The position numbers and the translations under genes are program-made. 64,000 bases of DNA from Chthoniobacteraceae bacterium (lineage in GTDB: Bacteria > Verrucomicrobiota > Verrucomicrobiia > Chthoniobacterales > Chthoniobacteraceae): positions 62,001 through 126,000 of the forward strand of contig CANIWM010000001.1 in the NCBI GenBank assembly GCA_947471505.1, read 5' to 3'. Below are positions 56,146-64,000 of this stretch, piece after piece (positions within the stretch are counted from its first letter, which is position 1; every line of letters begins with the position of its first letter). Below the pieces are notes generated by a model, which was not told the origin of the DNA, made no database searches, and worked only from the letters and a program-made list of their open reading frames with translations.

Positions 56146-57471
56146 ATGAGCGACATCAAACCCGTCACTTGGAACGAAGACCCGGCCCACTTTAAGAAAG
56201 TAGGACGCCGTGACTTCCTATACGCCGGCCTCGTAGGCGGCCTCGGCCTCACCATGGGCGATCTCTTCAAGCTGCAAGCGAACGAGACCGACAAATTCGA
56301 AGCGACCGCACAGTCGCTTATCCACATCTTCCTGCCCGGCGGTTGCGCCCATCAGGAGACTTGGGACCCGAAGCCACTCGCGCCCATTGAGTATCGTGGC
56401 CCGCTCGGCACTGTGGATACCGTCATCCCCGGCGTGAAGTTCTCACAGCATCTCGCGAACACCGCGAAGATCGCCGACAAGCTGACCATCGTCCGCTCCA
56501 TGACGCACGGTGAAGCCGCCCACGAACGCGGCACGCACAACATGTTCACCGGCTATCGCCCATCGCCCGCGATTCAGTATCCGAGCATTGGAGCCGTCGT
56601 CTCACACGAACTCGGCAGCCGCAACAATCTGCCGCCTTACGTCTGCGTGCCGAACGTCCCGAACGAGTTTGCCGCGACCGGCTACCTCAGCAGCGCATAC
56701 GGCCCATTTAGTCTCGGCGGCGATCCTGCAAATAAAGGATTCTCCGTGCGCGACCTGAACATGCACAGCGGCCTCACGCCAGAGCGCTTCGACCGCCGCC
56801 GTAATATGCTCAGCGCAGTGGACGATCACTTCCGCACGCTGGAGAAAAGCGACTCCCTCAGCGCGATGGACAGCTTCTACCAAGCCGCTTACTCGCTCGT
56901 CTCCTCGCAGCAAGCGCGTGAAGCCTTCAACCTCAGCGCCGAGCCCGAGGCCATCCGCAACGAATACGGACAGCACGAAGCCGGACAGCGGATGCTCATG
57001 GCCCGTCGTCTCGTCGAGAGCGGCGTCCGCCTCGTTTCGCTCACCTACGGCGGCTGGGACATGCACGCCGGAATCGCCGGAGCGATGGGTAACCAATTGC
57101 CGAAGTTCGACCAAGCGTTCGCAGCACTCATCACCGACCTCGAACGTCGCGGGATGCTCGACAAAACGCTCGTCATGGTCAGCTCCGAATTCGGACGCTC
57201 GCCGAAGATCAATCGCGACGCAGGCCGCGACCACTGGCCCAAAGTATTCTCCGTCGCATTCGCAGGCGGAGGCTTCAAGCGCGGCATGGTCTATGGTTCT
57301 TCGGACCCGACAGGCTCCGAGCCCGCCGACGATCCACTCACCGTGGAAAACATGGCGACCACCGTCTATCGCTGCCTCGGCATCAACGGCGACAAGCGCC
57401 TCATGGCACCCGGCAACCGCCCGATCGACATCGTGCGCGGAGGCCAAGTCGTGAAAGACCTGCTCGCCTAA
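56146..57471 (+). CDS. DUF1501 family protein (twin-arginine-like leader)
   Basis: The protein has 441 residues. Near the N-terminus is a twin-arginine-type signal (GRRDFLYAGLVGGLGLTMGD). The DUF1501 domain (sulfatase/alkaline-phosphatase-like fold) follows, with FLPGGCAHQETWDPKP, SMTHGEAAHERGTHNMFTGY, GGWDMHAG, VMVSSEFGRSPKIN and GRDHWPKVFSVAFAGGG. DUF1501 genes are very abundant in Planctomycetota and Verrucomicrobiota and usually lie next to a DUF1549/DUF1553 partner. None is intact here, and upstream there is only a decayed remnant. The substrate is unknown. A strong terminator follows the stop codon. Confidence 0.92.
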   Translation: MSDIKPVTWNEDPAHFKKVGRRDFLYAGLVGGLGLTMGDLFKLQANETDKFEATAQSLIHIFLPGGCAHQETWDPKPLAPIEYRGPLGTVDTVIPGVKFSQHLANTAKIADKLTIVRSMTHGEAAHERGTHNMFTGYRPSPAIQYPSIGAVVSHELGSRNNLPPYVCVPNVPNEFAATGYLSSAYGPFSLGGDPANKGFSVRDLNMHSGLTPERFDRRRNMLSAVDDHFRTLEKSDSLSAMDSFYQAAYSLVSSQQAREAFNLSAEPEAIRNEYGQHEAGQRMLMARRLVESGVRLVSLTYGGWDMHAGIAGAMGNQLPKFDQAFAALITDLERRGMLDKTLVMVSSEFGRSPKINRDAGRDHWPKVFSVAFAGGGFKRGMVYGSSDPTGSEPADDPLTVENMATTVYRCLGINGDKRLMAPGNRPIDIVRGGQVVKDLLA

Positions 57472-57490
57472 AAACGGTCACCATTTTCGC

Positions 57491-57523
57491 AACCGCCGCC
57501 TGTGCAAAACGCAGGCGGCGGTT
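57491..57523 (+). terminator. Rho-independent-type terminator after the DUF1501 gene
   Basis: A perfect 12-bp GC-rich stem, AACCGCCGCCTG (57491-57502) and CAGGCGGCGGTT (57512-57523), closes a 9-nt loop. It is followed by TTGCTGT. It lies 20 nt downstream of the TAA stop, at the expected distance. The U-tract is short, but stem strength and position support termination. Confidence 0.75.
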
Positions 57524-57540
57524 TTGCTGTACGGGGGGAA

Positions 57541-57601
57541 ATGACGAATGACGAATGACGAATGACGAAGTCCGCCGGGTTCGTCATTCGTCATTCGTCA
57601 T
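57541..57601. repeat. 7-bp tandem repeat folded into a 22-bp perfect hairpin
   Basis: ATGACGA is repeated four times (57541-57568). A 10-nt loop (GTCCGCCGGG, 57570-57579) follows. Then the exact complement TTCGTCATTCGTCATTCGTC-AT (57580-57601) pairs with 57548-57569 without mismatch, and TTTAAAAAG follows. The stem is longer than any normal terminator. From here to the next gene (57755) no coding sequence is visible. Similar GACGAAT microsatellite hairpins are intergenic features in related phyla; the function is unknown. Confidence 0.8.
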
Positions 57602-57754
57602 TTTAAAAAGCCCGCATTCCCTTCGCCAGCCATCTTTAGTCACACCCGCTCCGCAGTGCATCGGCGTTCATGCGTTGCAATCTTCTGCGGTTCTCGCAAA
57701 ACTCTGGCTGTATTGGTTACCCTTTATACCTTTTAACCTCATCCAAAAACCAAC

Positions 57755-58270
57755 GTGGAAAAGATTTTTGCCGTCATCAACCAGATGGAAACCGATGGAG
57801 TCATCGGGCGGTATGCCATCGGCGGTGCTGTCGGCTCTATCTTCTGGATGGAACCGATCACCACGAAAGATGTGGACGTGTTTGTGATGCTGCCGACCTC
57901 CGCTGGCGGCTCACTGCTTACTCTGGGGCCGATTTACGAGTATCTGTTGGCACGGGGTTACGTTCGCGATGGGCAGTTCATCATCATCGAGGGCTGGGCG
58001 GTGGAGTTTGTGCCGCCGGGCACGCCGCTCGTTGAGGAAGCGCTGGCTCAGGCGGTGGAGCGTGATGTCAGTGGCGTGACCACGCGGGTCTTCACAGGGG
58101 AGCATCTCGCAGCCATCTGCCTGCAAGTCGGCAGGCCCAGAGACTACGACCGGGTGCTGCGTTTTGTAGAGGCCGATGTTCTTGATACGGCGGTTTTTGA
58201 GGCTATCCTTGGGCGTCACGAGCTGATGGCGAAGTGGCACAAATTCCAACACGACTACCTCGAACCATGA
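57755..58270 (+). CDS. Nucleotidyltransferase-fold protein (AbiEii/MNT-like), possible toxin
   Basis: The protein has 171 residues from GTG 57755; an ATG at 57785 is the alternative. It has the minimal nucleotidyltransferase pattern: Gly-Gly in YAIGGAVGSIFWME, then TTKDVDVFVML with the D-x-D metal ligands, and a third acidic region in WAVEFVPPG. There is no zinc finger or larger domain. This matches AbiEii/MNT-type enzymes that work in toxin-antitoxin or tRNA-modifying modules. It overlaps a 59-residue partner by 4 nt (ATGA) and stands between a hairpin repeat and an unrelated metabolic gene, as expected for a mobile accessory module. Confidence 0.65.
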   Translation: MEKIFAVINQMETDGVIGRYAIGGAVGSIFWMEPITTKDVDVFVMLPTSAGGSLLTLGPIYEYLLARGYVRDGQFIIIEGWAVEFVPPGTPLVEEALAQAVERDVSGVTTRVFTGEHLAAICLQVGRPRDYDRVLRFVEADVLDTAVFEAILGRHELMAKWHKFQHDYLEP

Positions 58271-58446
58271 CTGAACTGATGCGCCAACTCACCGCCCGAA
58301 AGCTGGAACGGCGAAAGCAACTCGCCGCGTTGCCCGTGGGTGAAAAACTGCGGATGCTGGAGGAGATGGTCGCGGCAACCCGAGCGATCAGCGCAACACG
58401 GCCACCTAAACCAGCAGTTGCAGTCAGGAAGAAGGGTGCCGACTGA
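58267..58446 (+). CDS. Small partner protein of the nucleotidyltransferase
   Basis: The protein has 59 residues from ATG 58267, which overlaps the nucleotidyltransferase stop (ATGA). It is highly basic and helical: LTARKLERRKQLAALPVGEK and LRMLEEMVAATRAISATRP. The LPVGEKLRMLEEM segment resembles small proteins commonly encoded beside such nucleotidyltransferases. It may be the regulatory or antitoxin half of the pair. An upstream in-frame start (58234) is possible but lies inside the first gene. Confidence 0.6.
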   Translation: MTELMRQLTARKLERRKQLAALPVGEKLRMLEEMVAATRAISATRPPKPAVAVRKKGAD

Positions 58447-58601
58447 GGCGGAGTTCGTGAGCGACACGCCGGCTCCGAGCGTCGCCAGCCGGGTCGTGGC
58501 TCCCGTCGCCCCGACGGGAATCCCCACAAGCGCACAATAGTTCCGTGCGAGCCCCGCATTCCACTCGCCAGCCATCCTCGGCTTGTGACATCACCTTCCT
58601 A

Positions 58602-59633
58602 ATGAACCGCCACTTCGCCAGCGACAACTACGCCGGGTCCACGCCAGAAGCCTGGGCCGCACTTGAGGAAGCCCGCCACGGCCACGCCAAAGCCTACGGC
58701 GATGACGAGTGGACGGACAAAGCCGCCAAGCTCATCCGCGACCTCTTTGAGACGGATTGCGAAGTCTTCTTCGTCTTCAACGGCACCTCCGCCAACTCCC
58801 TCGCCCTCGCGACGTGCTGCCAGAGCTACCACAGCATCCTCTGCCACGAACTCGCCCACGTAGAGACGGACGAATGCGGCGCACCCGAGTTTTTCAGCAA
58901 CGGCACGAAGCTCCTCCTCCTCAAAGGCGAGAACGGCCAAATCGCCCCCGAGGGAATCGAGCACACGGTGAAAAAGCGCACCGACCTCCATTTTCCCAAA
59001 CCTCGCGCCGTGAGCCTCACCCAGTCCACAGAAGTCGGCACCGTCTATTCTCCCGACGCGCTCAAAGCCATATGGGCCAAGACGAAATCGCTCGGCCTCC
59101 GCCTGCACATGGACGGCGCACGCTTTGCCAATGCCGTCGCCAGCCTCGGCTGCACGCCGAAAGAAATCACCTGGCAAGCGGGCGTGGACATCCTTTGCTT
59201 TGGCGGTACGAAGCAAGGCATCGCCGTCGGAGAAGCCGTCGTCTTTTTCAACCGCGAGCTCGCCCGCGAGTTCGAGTGGCGCTGCAAACAAGCCGGCCAA
59301 CTCGCGAGTAAAATGCGTTTCCTCAGCGCGAGCTGGGTGGGCATGTTGCGCGACGGCGCATGGCTCCGCCACGCCCAGCACGCCAACGCCATGGCCGCTC
59401 GCATGGAAGCCGCCATCCGCGATTTGCCCGGCGTGAAAATCCTCTTCCCCCGCCAAGCCAACGCCGTTTTCGTGGAACTCCCGCCAGTCGGTGCCGAAGC
59501 ACTGCGAGCAAAGGGCTGGCTCTTCTACAGCTTCATCGGCGCAGGCGGCAGCCGCCTCATGTGCTCATGGGACACGCAGCCGGAGGACGTGGATAATTTT
59601 GCAGCGGATCTGAAAGCGGCGCTGGGGAAGTAA
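58602..59633 (+). CDS. Low-specificity L-threonine aldolase (beta-eliminating lyase family)
   Basis: From ATG 58602 the protein has 343 residues, the usual length. The fold-type I PLP enzyme shows FASDNYAGSTPEAW, HELAHVETDECGAPEF, LHMDGARFANA (Asp171, PLP pyridine N) and CFGGTKQGI with Lys204 as the Schiff-base Lys. It cleaves threonine to glycine and acetaldehyde in the cytoplasm. The in-frame extension to 58545 is not family sequence. It stands alone on the + strand, convergent with the cyclic-nucleotide-binding gene. A link to the Thr-using NRPS is not implied by position. Confidence 0.9.
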   Translation: MNRHFASDNYAGSTPEAWAALEEARHGHAKAYGDDEWTDKAAKLIRDLFETDCEVFFVFNGTSANSLALATCCQSYHSILCHELAHVETDECGAPEFFSNGTKLLLLKGENGQIAPEGIEHTVKKRTDLHFPKPRAVSLTQSTEVGTVYSPDALKAIWAKTKSLGLRLHMDGARFANAVASLGCTPKEITWQAGVDILCFGGTKQGIAVGEAVVFFNRELAREFEWRCKQAGQLASKMRFLSASWVGMLRDGAWLRHAQHANAMAARMEAAIRDLPGVKILFPRQANAVFVELPPVGAEALRAKGWLFYSFIGAGGSRLMCSWDTQPEDVDNFAADLKAALGK

Positions 59634-59640
59634 ATGTCTG

Positions 59641-60111
59641 CTACGTGTCGCTCGCCTCTCTTGGCGACCAATAGATAGCGTTCACCAGTCGCGCGTTGGT
59701 GGTGCGGAGGCGTTGGGAGAGTTCGCGCATGAGGCCGCTGGCGATTTGGTAGCCGGCTTTGGGGTTGGCTTCCATGAATTGGCGGAAGTCGGCGTAGCTG
59801 ATGACGGCGAGAGTGACTTTTTTCATCGCAACGATGCTGGCGGTGGCGACGCCTGGATCGAAAAGATTCACTTCGCCAAAGAAGGCCCCTGCGCCGATAC
59901 GGCCCATGAGCATCTCACGGGTGTTGGCGCGGCGGCGGACGTGGACGACGCCGTCGCAGATGATGTAAAAGGAATCAGGGGCGGCACCTTCTTCTAGGAT
60001 GCGTTCGCCAGATTTACACTCGCGGGTGGTGAGCAGTGCTGCGAAGCCTTCCAAGTCTTCATTGGAAAGCGGGCGAAGGAATGCGATGCCGCGAAGTAGG
60101 TCGGTGAACAT
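59641..60111 (-). CDS. Single-domain cyclic-nucleotide-binding protein
   Basis: The protein has 156 residues and consists of one cNMP domain. SGERILEEGAAPDSFYIICDG and GAGAFFGEVNLFDPGVATASI contain the phosphate-binding cassette region, though the usual Arg of the cassette is replaced (PGVATAS), so binding of cAMP is uncertain. No DNA-binding domain follows; the C-terminal helix is ASGLMRELSQRLRTTNARL. It is 5 bp upstream-adjacent to the L,D-transpeptidase gene on the same strand, with transcription running transpeptidase then this gene. A regulatory or sensing role is inferred. Confidence 0.88.
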   Translation of the reverse strand: MFTDLLRGIAFLRPLSNEDLEGFAALLTTRECKSGERILEEGAAPDSFYIICDGVVHVRRRANTREMLMGRIGAGAFFGEVNLFDPGVATASIVAMKKVTLAVISYADFRQFMEANPKAGYQIASGLMRELSQRLRTTNARLVNAIYWSPREASDT

Positions 60112-60116
60112 TGGAT

Positions 60117-60725
60117 TTATTCGATGGTGACGGGTGTGCCGACTTCGATGTTGTTAAAGAAAGCCTCCGCCATGAAGCCGGGCATCCGAATGCACCCGTG
60201 TGAGGCGGGGTAGCCGGGGAGGAAACCTTCGTGCATCCCGACGCCGTCATGGATGCGCATGAACCACGGCATTTTGGCGCCGTCGTAGTGTGCGCCGGGG
60301 GGCATTTTGTCTTTCGTGCGGTCGATGTCTTTCATCACCACGGTGCCGTCTGCGCCCACGTAGTCGCCGTATTTCCCGGAGACATGATCTTTGTCCTTTT
60401 GCTGGATTTTGAAAGTGCCGGGCGGTGTGTCGAATCCCTCGCGCCCGGTGGAAATCACCGATATGCCGACGAGTTGGTCGCCTTTGTAAAAGTATGCCTT
60501 TTGGTCGCCCCTGTTGATTCGCATCCGTGCGGGGCCGGTGGCGGAATTGCCGTCCCAATAAGAGATGTTGTCGAAGTTCATCCGCTTGTCCTCGTTGGGC
60601 CGGGTGGGCACTCGGCGACCGCCGAGATAAACGGTGTCTGTGGTGAGCCGTGGATCGCTGGAACATCCGCTTAGCAGAGCGGCTATTGCGCTTAAAAGGA
60701 CGAGAATTTGGGACCGATGGTTCAT
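60117..60725 (-). CDS. L,D-transpeptidase (YkuD) lipoprotein
   Basis: The protein has 202 residues. The lipobox is LLSGC with Cys21. The YkuD domain has ISTGREGFDTPPGTF, HEGFLPGYPASHGC and IRMPG, so the catalytic Cys and His are present. It would form or exchange L,D-crosslinks, or attach proteins to peptidoglycan, in the periplasm. The gap of 5 bp to the cyclic-nucleotide-binding gene indicates an operon. The lipoprotein gene at 60788-62278 is transcribed in the same direction just upstream. Confidence 0.9.
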   Translation of the reverse strand: MNHRSQILVLLSAIAALLSGCSSDPRLTTDTVYLGGRRVPTRPNEDKRMNFDNISYWDGNSATGPARMRINRGDQKAYFYKGDQLVGISVISTGREGFDTPPGTFKIQQKDKDHVSGKYGDYVGADGTVVMKDIDRTKDKMPPGAHYDGAKMPWFMRIHDGVGMHEGFLPGYPASHGCIRMPGFMAEAFFNNIEVGTPVTIE

Positions 60726-60787
60726 GTCAGGCAGGCGGATGTAGCGGGGAATCCGAAGCCGTCAAGACAGACGGTGTTGCCGATTGG

Positions 60788-62278
60788 TCACTTAGCGCGA
60801 CCGAGCGCGGTCAGTTGGCGGATCATGGAGTAGATCTCGGGGCGCTGGTAGTCGGTGTGGGAACCGAGTACGTCCATCCAGCCGACGGCGGCGGCGGCGA
60901 GTTGAGTGCCGAGCGTCTGCTTTTCATAGTCGAAGCGGAAGAGCCCGCTGTGGCGGATGACATCGGAGCAGTCCACGAAGTTCACGCCGCGCTCTAGCCA
61001 TTCGCGATTTTTCGCGAGTTCAGGGTGGTTGAAAAATCGGACTGGGCCTTTGCTGATAAAATAGCGCTCCACAGTGGTAGCCGAACTGGGCGAGCGGGCG
61101 GCAGACTCAAACCCGACACCGAGGTCGAAGAGCCCCTTCGTTTTGCCGATGTTCGGGTAGCCGAGACGTTTGCCGAGCTGGATGATCGGGACTTCGATGA
61201 TCGGGAGATGCGCCATTGTGTCGGTGAGCATCACGCCGGGCTTGCGCGCTTGTGTGGCGGTGGAAAGGGCGTGGCTGAAAGGCAGCATATACGGCCCTTG
61301 GAGGATGGAGCTGACGGTCGTCGCGGCGTCGTTCAGCGGGGCGAATCCATTACTACCCAGCGCCGTGCCGACGCGCGATGCAGAGAGATTGAACGGGATG
61401 CTGGCGATGGGGAATAACATGCTGTTCGCGTGGTCGTGGCGGCTCTGGGTAATGACGATGGGGAAATCGGGCAGCGAGGGCAAGTCGGCGCGATTGGGCG
61501 AGAGGGCGGGTTGAATGAGCATCATCCCGCGAACGCCTTCAAGCGGCTTGCGCAAGAAGCTGGCGTGGACAGCGGAGCAGACGATGCGGCTGCCGAGACT
61601 GTGCCCGACGAGAAAAATATCGGGCCGCGTTCCATTCACCGCGCACGCATCGTCCTGCGCCACACGGAGGAGCGAGTAAAGGCCGCGTGCGCCGATCCGG
61701 TCGGCCTGCGCTGCTTTGGACCACAGGGTCGCGACGGTGAGGACTTGGGAGACGGGCTGGATCAGAGCATTCACCGTTGAGTCTGCGGGCAGGAGATCGC
61801 GCACGGGCTTTTCGAGGCGTGCGATTGAGTCCCACACGATACAGACGATGGCGGTGTCATGGAGCGTGTGCGGTGTGCCTTCGAGGTAGGAGTTGAGCAT
61901 CCCCACGTAGGTGCGGTGCGCCTCCTCGACCTTGTTCATCCAGCCATAACTGAGGACGACGATGCGGCGGAGATGGTGCGACTGAATGTCGGTGCGCATC
62001 CGCATCAGCTCCGCGTCGTTGGTGATTTCGCCAGCAGAGTCGAAGGCTACAAAGTAGGTATAAGGTGCCCGCCTAAAGTAGGGCGGGGGAGTGGTGCGCT
62101 CGCGGAGCTCCTGAACGCGTGTGTCGCAAGCACGTTTCTCTCTGCCGCGAAGGCCGGAGAGAGCACCCGTTGCGGCTTTCTCGATCGTTTCCGCGCCTTG
62201 CTCCATGCCGCGATCCACTGTGGAGCACGCTGCAAAAGCGATTGTGAAAAGGATGAAAAGGAGCCGGAAAAGGTTCAT
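60788..62278 (-). CDS. Alpha/beta-hydrolase lipoprotein
   Basis: The protein has 496 residues. A leader ends in FAACS, a lipobox with Cys near residue 18. The core has the alpha/beta-hydrolase lipase-like nucleophile elbow IFLVGHSLGSRIVCSA, preceded by VVLSYGWMNKVEEAH, a DUF900-like beta-strand. The acid and His are not certain by eye. The function is unknown; an esterase anchored in the outer or inner membrane is likely. Its start (62278) faces the sensor-kinase gene, and the two possible 5' ends overlap by about 26 bp. Confidence 0.7.
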   Translation of the reverse strand: MNLFRLLFILFTIAFAACSTVDRGMEQGAETIEKAATGALSGLRGREKRACDTRVQELRERTTPPPYFRRAPYTYFVAFDSAGEITNDAELMRMRTDIQSHHLRRIVVLSYGWMNKVEEAHRTYVGMLNSYLEGTPHTLHDTAIVCIVWDSIARLEKPVRDLLPADSTVNALIQPVSQVLTVATLWSKAAQADRIGARGLYSLLRVAQDDACAVNGTRPDIFLVGHSLGSRIVCSAVHASFLRKPLEGVRGMMLIQPALSPNRADLPSLPDFPIVITQSRHDHANSMLFPIASIPFNLSASRVGTALGSNGFAPLNDAATTVSSILQGPYMLPFSHALSTATQARKPGVMLTDTMAHLPIIEVPIIQLGKRLGYPNIGKTKGLFDLGVGFESAARSPSSATTVERYFISKGPVRFFNHPELAKNREWLERGVNFVDCSDVIRHSGLFRFDYEKQTLGTQLAAAAVGWMDVLGSHTDYQRPEIYSMIRQLTALGRAK

Positions 62279-64000
62279 TGCGACAGCGCGGCTACAGGCC
62301 TACAGGGAGGAAGTCGAGCGGGTTAAAGAAAAACCGAAGGAGCCCTCACTTGGGTACTCTGTCTGCTCTTTTGGACCCGAAGTGTCGAAACTAGCTCAAC
62401 TAAATCCAAAGGAATCCCGGAAGCCCGCAAGAAATCTTGCGAGCGCCTCAGCCGACTCTTCGCAGGAGGCCCGGCCTGATCGGCGTGTTGCCAAACGCCC
62501 TTCGGTATCGAATTTGCCGAGTAAACTGGCTTCAGGCTCGCGTAGCCTTCTTTTGCCGTGCTGCGTTTTGGCACTGGCTGCGATCCTGGCGGACATTAGC
62601 GTGGTTCCGGGATATGTCCGGTGGACCTTAGTGGTGCTCGGAACATTCCTTGCCATACGTTCGATCAGGGTTGCGAAAGAGACCGTCGAATCCGTATCCG
62701 CCCCACTCGCAGAATTGGTGGAAAAGACTCGCAAGCTCGCAGATGGCGACCCGGACCAACCGTTCGACCTCCCCGTGCGTGATGATGAACTGGGCGAGCT
62801 CACCGAGGCGTTTCGCCGGGTGGTGGAGACGAGTCGCCGAGATCGCCAGCGCCTTTTACAGAACAATCGTGAGATGCAGGAGGCGAAGGAACGAGCGATG
62901 ACCGCCAAGCTGGAGGTCGAGAGCTACGCTTTCAAAGCTGGCGAGGCAAACATCGCAAAACGCGAGTTCCTCGCGGTGATGAGCCACGAGATTCGCACGC
63001 CGGTCAACGGCATCATCGGCATGACGGAACTTGCGATGGGTACCGACCTAAGCGCCGGCCAACGGGACTACCTTGAGACGATCAACTCGTGTGCCGAATC
63101 GTTGCTCGCGCTGCTCAATAACATCCTCGATTTCTCAAAAATCGAAGCGAACAAACTCGACCTTGAGCAGACAGAGTTTTCCTTACGCGAACTGCTCGGG
63201 GAAGCTCTTACCACGTTGGCCCCCCGTGCTCACGGCAAAGGGCTCGAGTTGCTCCTTCATATCCGCCCAGAGGTTCCGGACATGCTCATTGGCGACCCAC
63301 ATCGTCTGCGGCAAATCGTCGTAAATCTTGTCGGCAATGCGCTGAAGTTTACCGAGCGCGGTGAGGTCCTCGTTCGTGTCGAAAACTCTCGCTGGATCGA
63401 CGGCGGTGCGGAGCTTGCCTTCGCGATTGCCGATACCGGCATTGGCATTCCTGCGGACCGGAAGGACTCGATATTTCAAGCGTTCAACCAAGCCGACTAC
63501 TCGACAACGCGGCGCTTCGGAGGGACGGGCCTTGGCCTCGCCATCACGCAGCAACTCGTCTCGTTGATGAAGGGCGAGATCAAATTGGAGAGCGAAGTCG
63601 GCAAGGGGACCGTATTCCGTTTCAACGCCCGCTTTGATTATCGCAAAGCCGAGGAACACGATTTCTCGATCGCTTCGTTCAAAGGGCTCCGGGTCCTCGT
63701 CCTCGACGCTCACCCCAACAGCCTTCGCATCACCACCGAGCTTCTCAGTACTTGGAGTATGAAGCCGGACCCTGTCCGGGATGTCGTCAGCGCTCTCAGT
63801 GAGCTTCGACGAGCGGCGGGCGAAGGGCGGCCCTACGATCTTTTCGTCGCAGATGCGGTTCGCCCCGAGAGTCCCGGAGTGAAGCTCGCTTCTACGATCG
63901 ACAGCTACCCGGAGCTCGTGAATACGAGGGTTGTGCTCCTTGTTTCCTCGCCGAGGCGCGGCGAAGTGGACCGCGTCAGCCACGCGGCCATCCGCGCCAC
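62253..64000 (+). CDS. Hybrid sensor histidine kinase (partial at window end)
   Basis: The frame is open from upstream of 62253 to the window edge. The only in-frame ATG before the domains is 62253, inside the divergent gene start, so the true start is uncertain (62244 or 62382 GTG are alternatives). Two TM segments come first (LLLPCCVLALAAILADISVV and GYVRWTLVVLGTFLAIRS) with almost no loop, so there is no periplasmic sensor. Then come HAMP (VRDDELGELTEAFRRV), HisKA with His in VMSHEIRTPVNG, the ATPase with NALKFTERGE, DTGIGIP and GGTGLGL, and a first receiver (LRVLVLDAHPNSL, YDLFVADAVRPE). The BarA/GacS-type layout suggests a receiver and Hpt beyond the edge. Confidence 0.88.
   Translation, partial: MKRSRKRFIATARLQAYREEVERVKEKPKEPSLGYSVCSFGPEVSKLAQLNPKESRKPARNLASASADSSQEARPDRRVAKRPSVSNLPSKLASGSRSLLLPCCVLALAAILADISVVPGYVRWTLVVLGTFLAIRSIRVAKETVESVSAPLAELVEKTRKLADGDPDQPFDLPVRDDELGELTEAFRRVVETSRRDRQRLLQNNREMQEAKERAMTAKLEVESYAFKAGEANIAKREFLAVMSHEIRTPVNGIIGMTELAMGTDLSAGQRDYLETINSCAESLLALLNNILDFSKIEANKLDLEQTEFSLRELLGEALTTLAPRAHGKGLELLLHIRPEVPDMLIGDPHRLRQIVVNLVGNALKFTERGEVLVRVENSRWIDGGAELAFAIADTGIGIPADRKDSIFQAFNQADYSTTRRFGGTGLGLAITQQLVSLMKGEIKLESEVGKGTVFRFNARFDYRKAEEHDFSIASFKGLRVLVLDAHPNSLRITTELLSTWSMKPDPVRDVVSALSELRRAAGEGRPYDLFVADAVRPESPGVKLASTIDSYPELVNTRVVLLVSSPRRGEVDRVSHAAIRA

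Noticed and set aside
58602-59633. Threonine aldolase as a tailoring or supply enzyme of the Thr-using NRPS
   Set aside because: It is more than 40 kb away, in a different context, and is a common housekeeping enzyme.

Overview
The window reads as GC-rich chromosomal DNA of a Gram-negative (LPS-making) bacterium. The most likely group is Verrucomicrobiota (Chthoniobacter/Spartobacteria-like): heptose/KDO genes, a PEP-CTERM surface protein with autotransporter-associated beta-strand repeats, a giant lamin-tail/CotH protein, a DUF1501 protein, many lipoproteins, few clear Shine-Dalgarno sites and intergenic minisatellites. That placement is inference from gene content; no rRNA or tRNA gene was seen.

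Layout. 1-1353 (+): tail of a GH63-like glycosidase, then gmhB and kdsB (LPS inner-core sugars). 1343-15567 (-): a two-gene hybrid NRPS/PKS assembly line, the highlight of the window. The first protein is C-A(Thr code)-T-E-C-T. The second is KS-AT(malonyl)-ACP-aminotransferase-C-A(Val/Ile-like code)-T-TE, with Cys instead of Ser in the TE nucleophile motif. The two genes overlap by 4 nt and the C-terminal TE fixes the order. 15717-17629 (+): deoxyhypusine-synthase-like gene and dusB. 17639-22655 (-): WecA-like glycosyl-1-phosphate transferase, O-antigen-ligase-like protein and a Sel1-repeat protein. 22826-25375: divergent nitrilase-family amidase and a PgpH-like HD phosphohydrolase. 25386-26950 (-): dltD-dltC-dltX without dltA or dltB. 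27088-28645 (-): transglutaminase-like protein and a class I glutamine-amidotransferase-like hydrolase.

28763-31462 (+) is a DUF2339 membrane protein broken by one in-frame TAG. 31689-36197 (+): response regulator-DUF4388, an unknown partner, an MscS channel fused to a cyclic-nucleotide-binding domain, a truncated haemoglobin and an exported beta-carbonic anhydrase. 36202-38934 (-): esterase and a BlaR1/BlaI-like pair. 39029-42781 (+): three small lipoproteins (one of 41 residues) and an ABC-F ATPase. 42866-54646 (-): two giant secreted proteins sharing a repeated ~160-residue module.

54647-56145 is gene-poor, with an inverted repeat, a 42-bp tandem array and a decayed gene remnant. 56146-64000: DUF1501 protein, a terminator, a striking 7-bp-repeat hairpin, a nucleotidyltransferase/partner pair resembling a toxin-antitoxin module, threonine aldolase, a cyclic-nucleotide-binding protein, an L,D-transpeptidase lipoprotein, an alpha/beta-hydrolase lipoprotein and the start of a hybrid sensor kinase that runs off the window.

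Much of the window concerns the cell envelope (LPS precursors, polyprenyl-linked glycan, D-alanylation-like transfer, transpeptidase, surface proteins). The NRPS/PKS sits between housekeeping genes, with no transporter, MbtH, phosphopantetheinyl transferase or regulator nearby.
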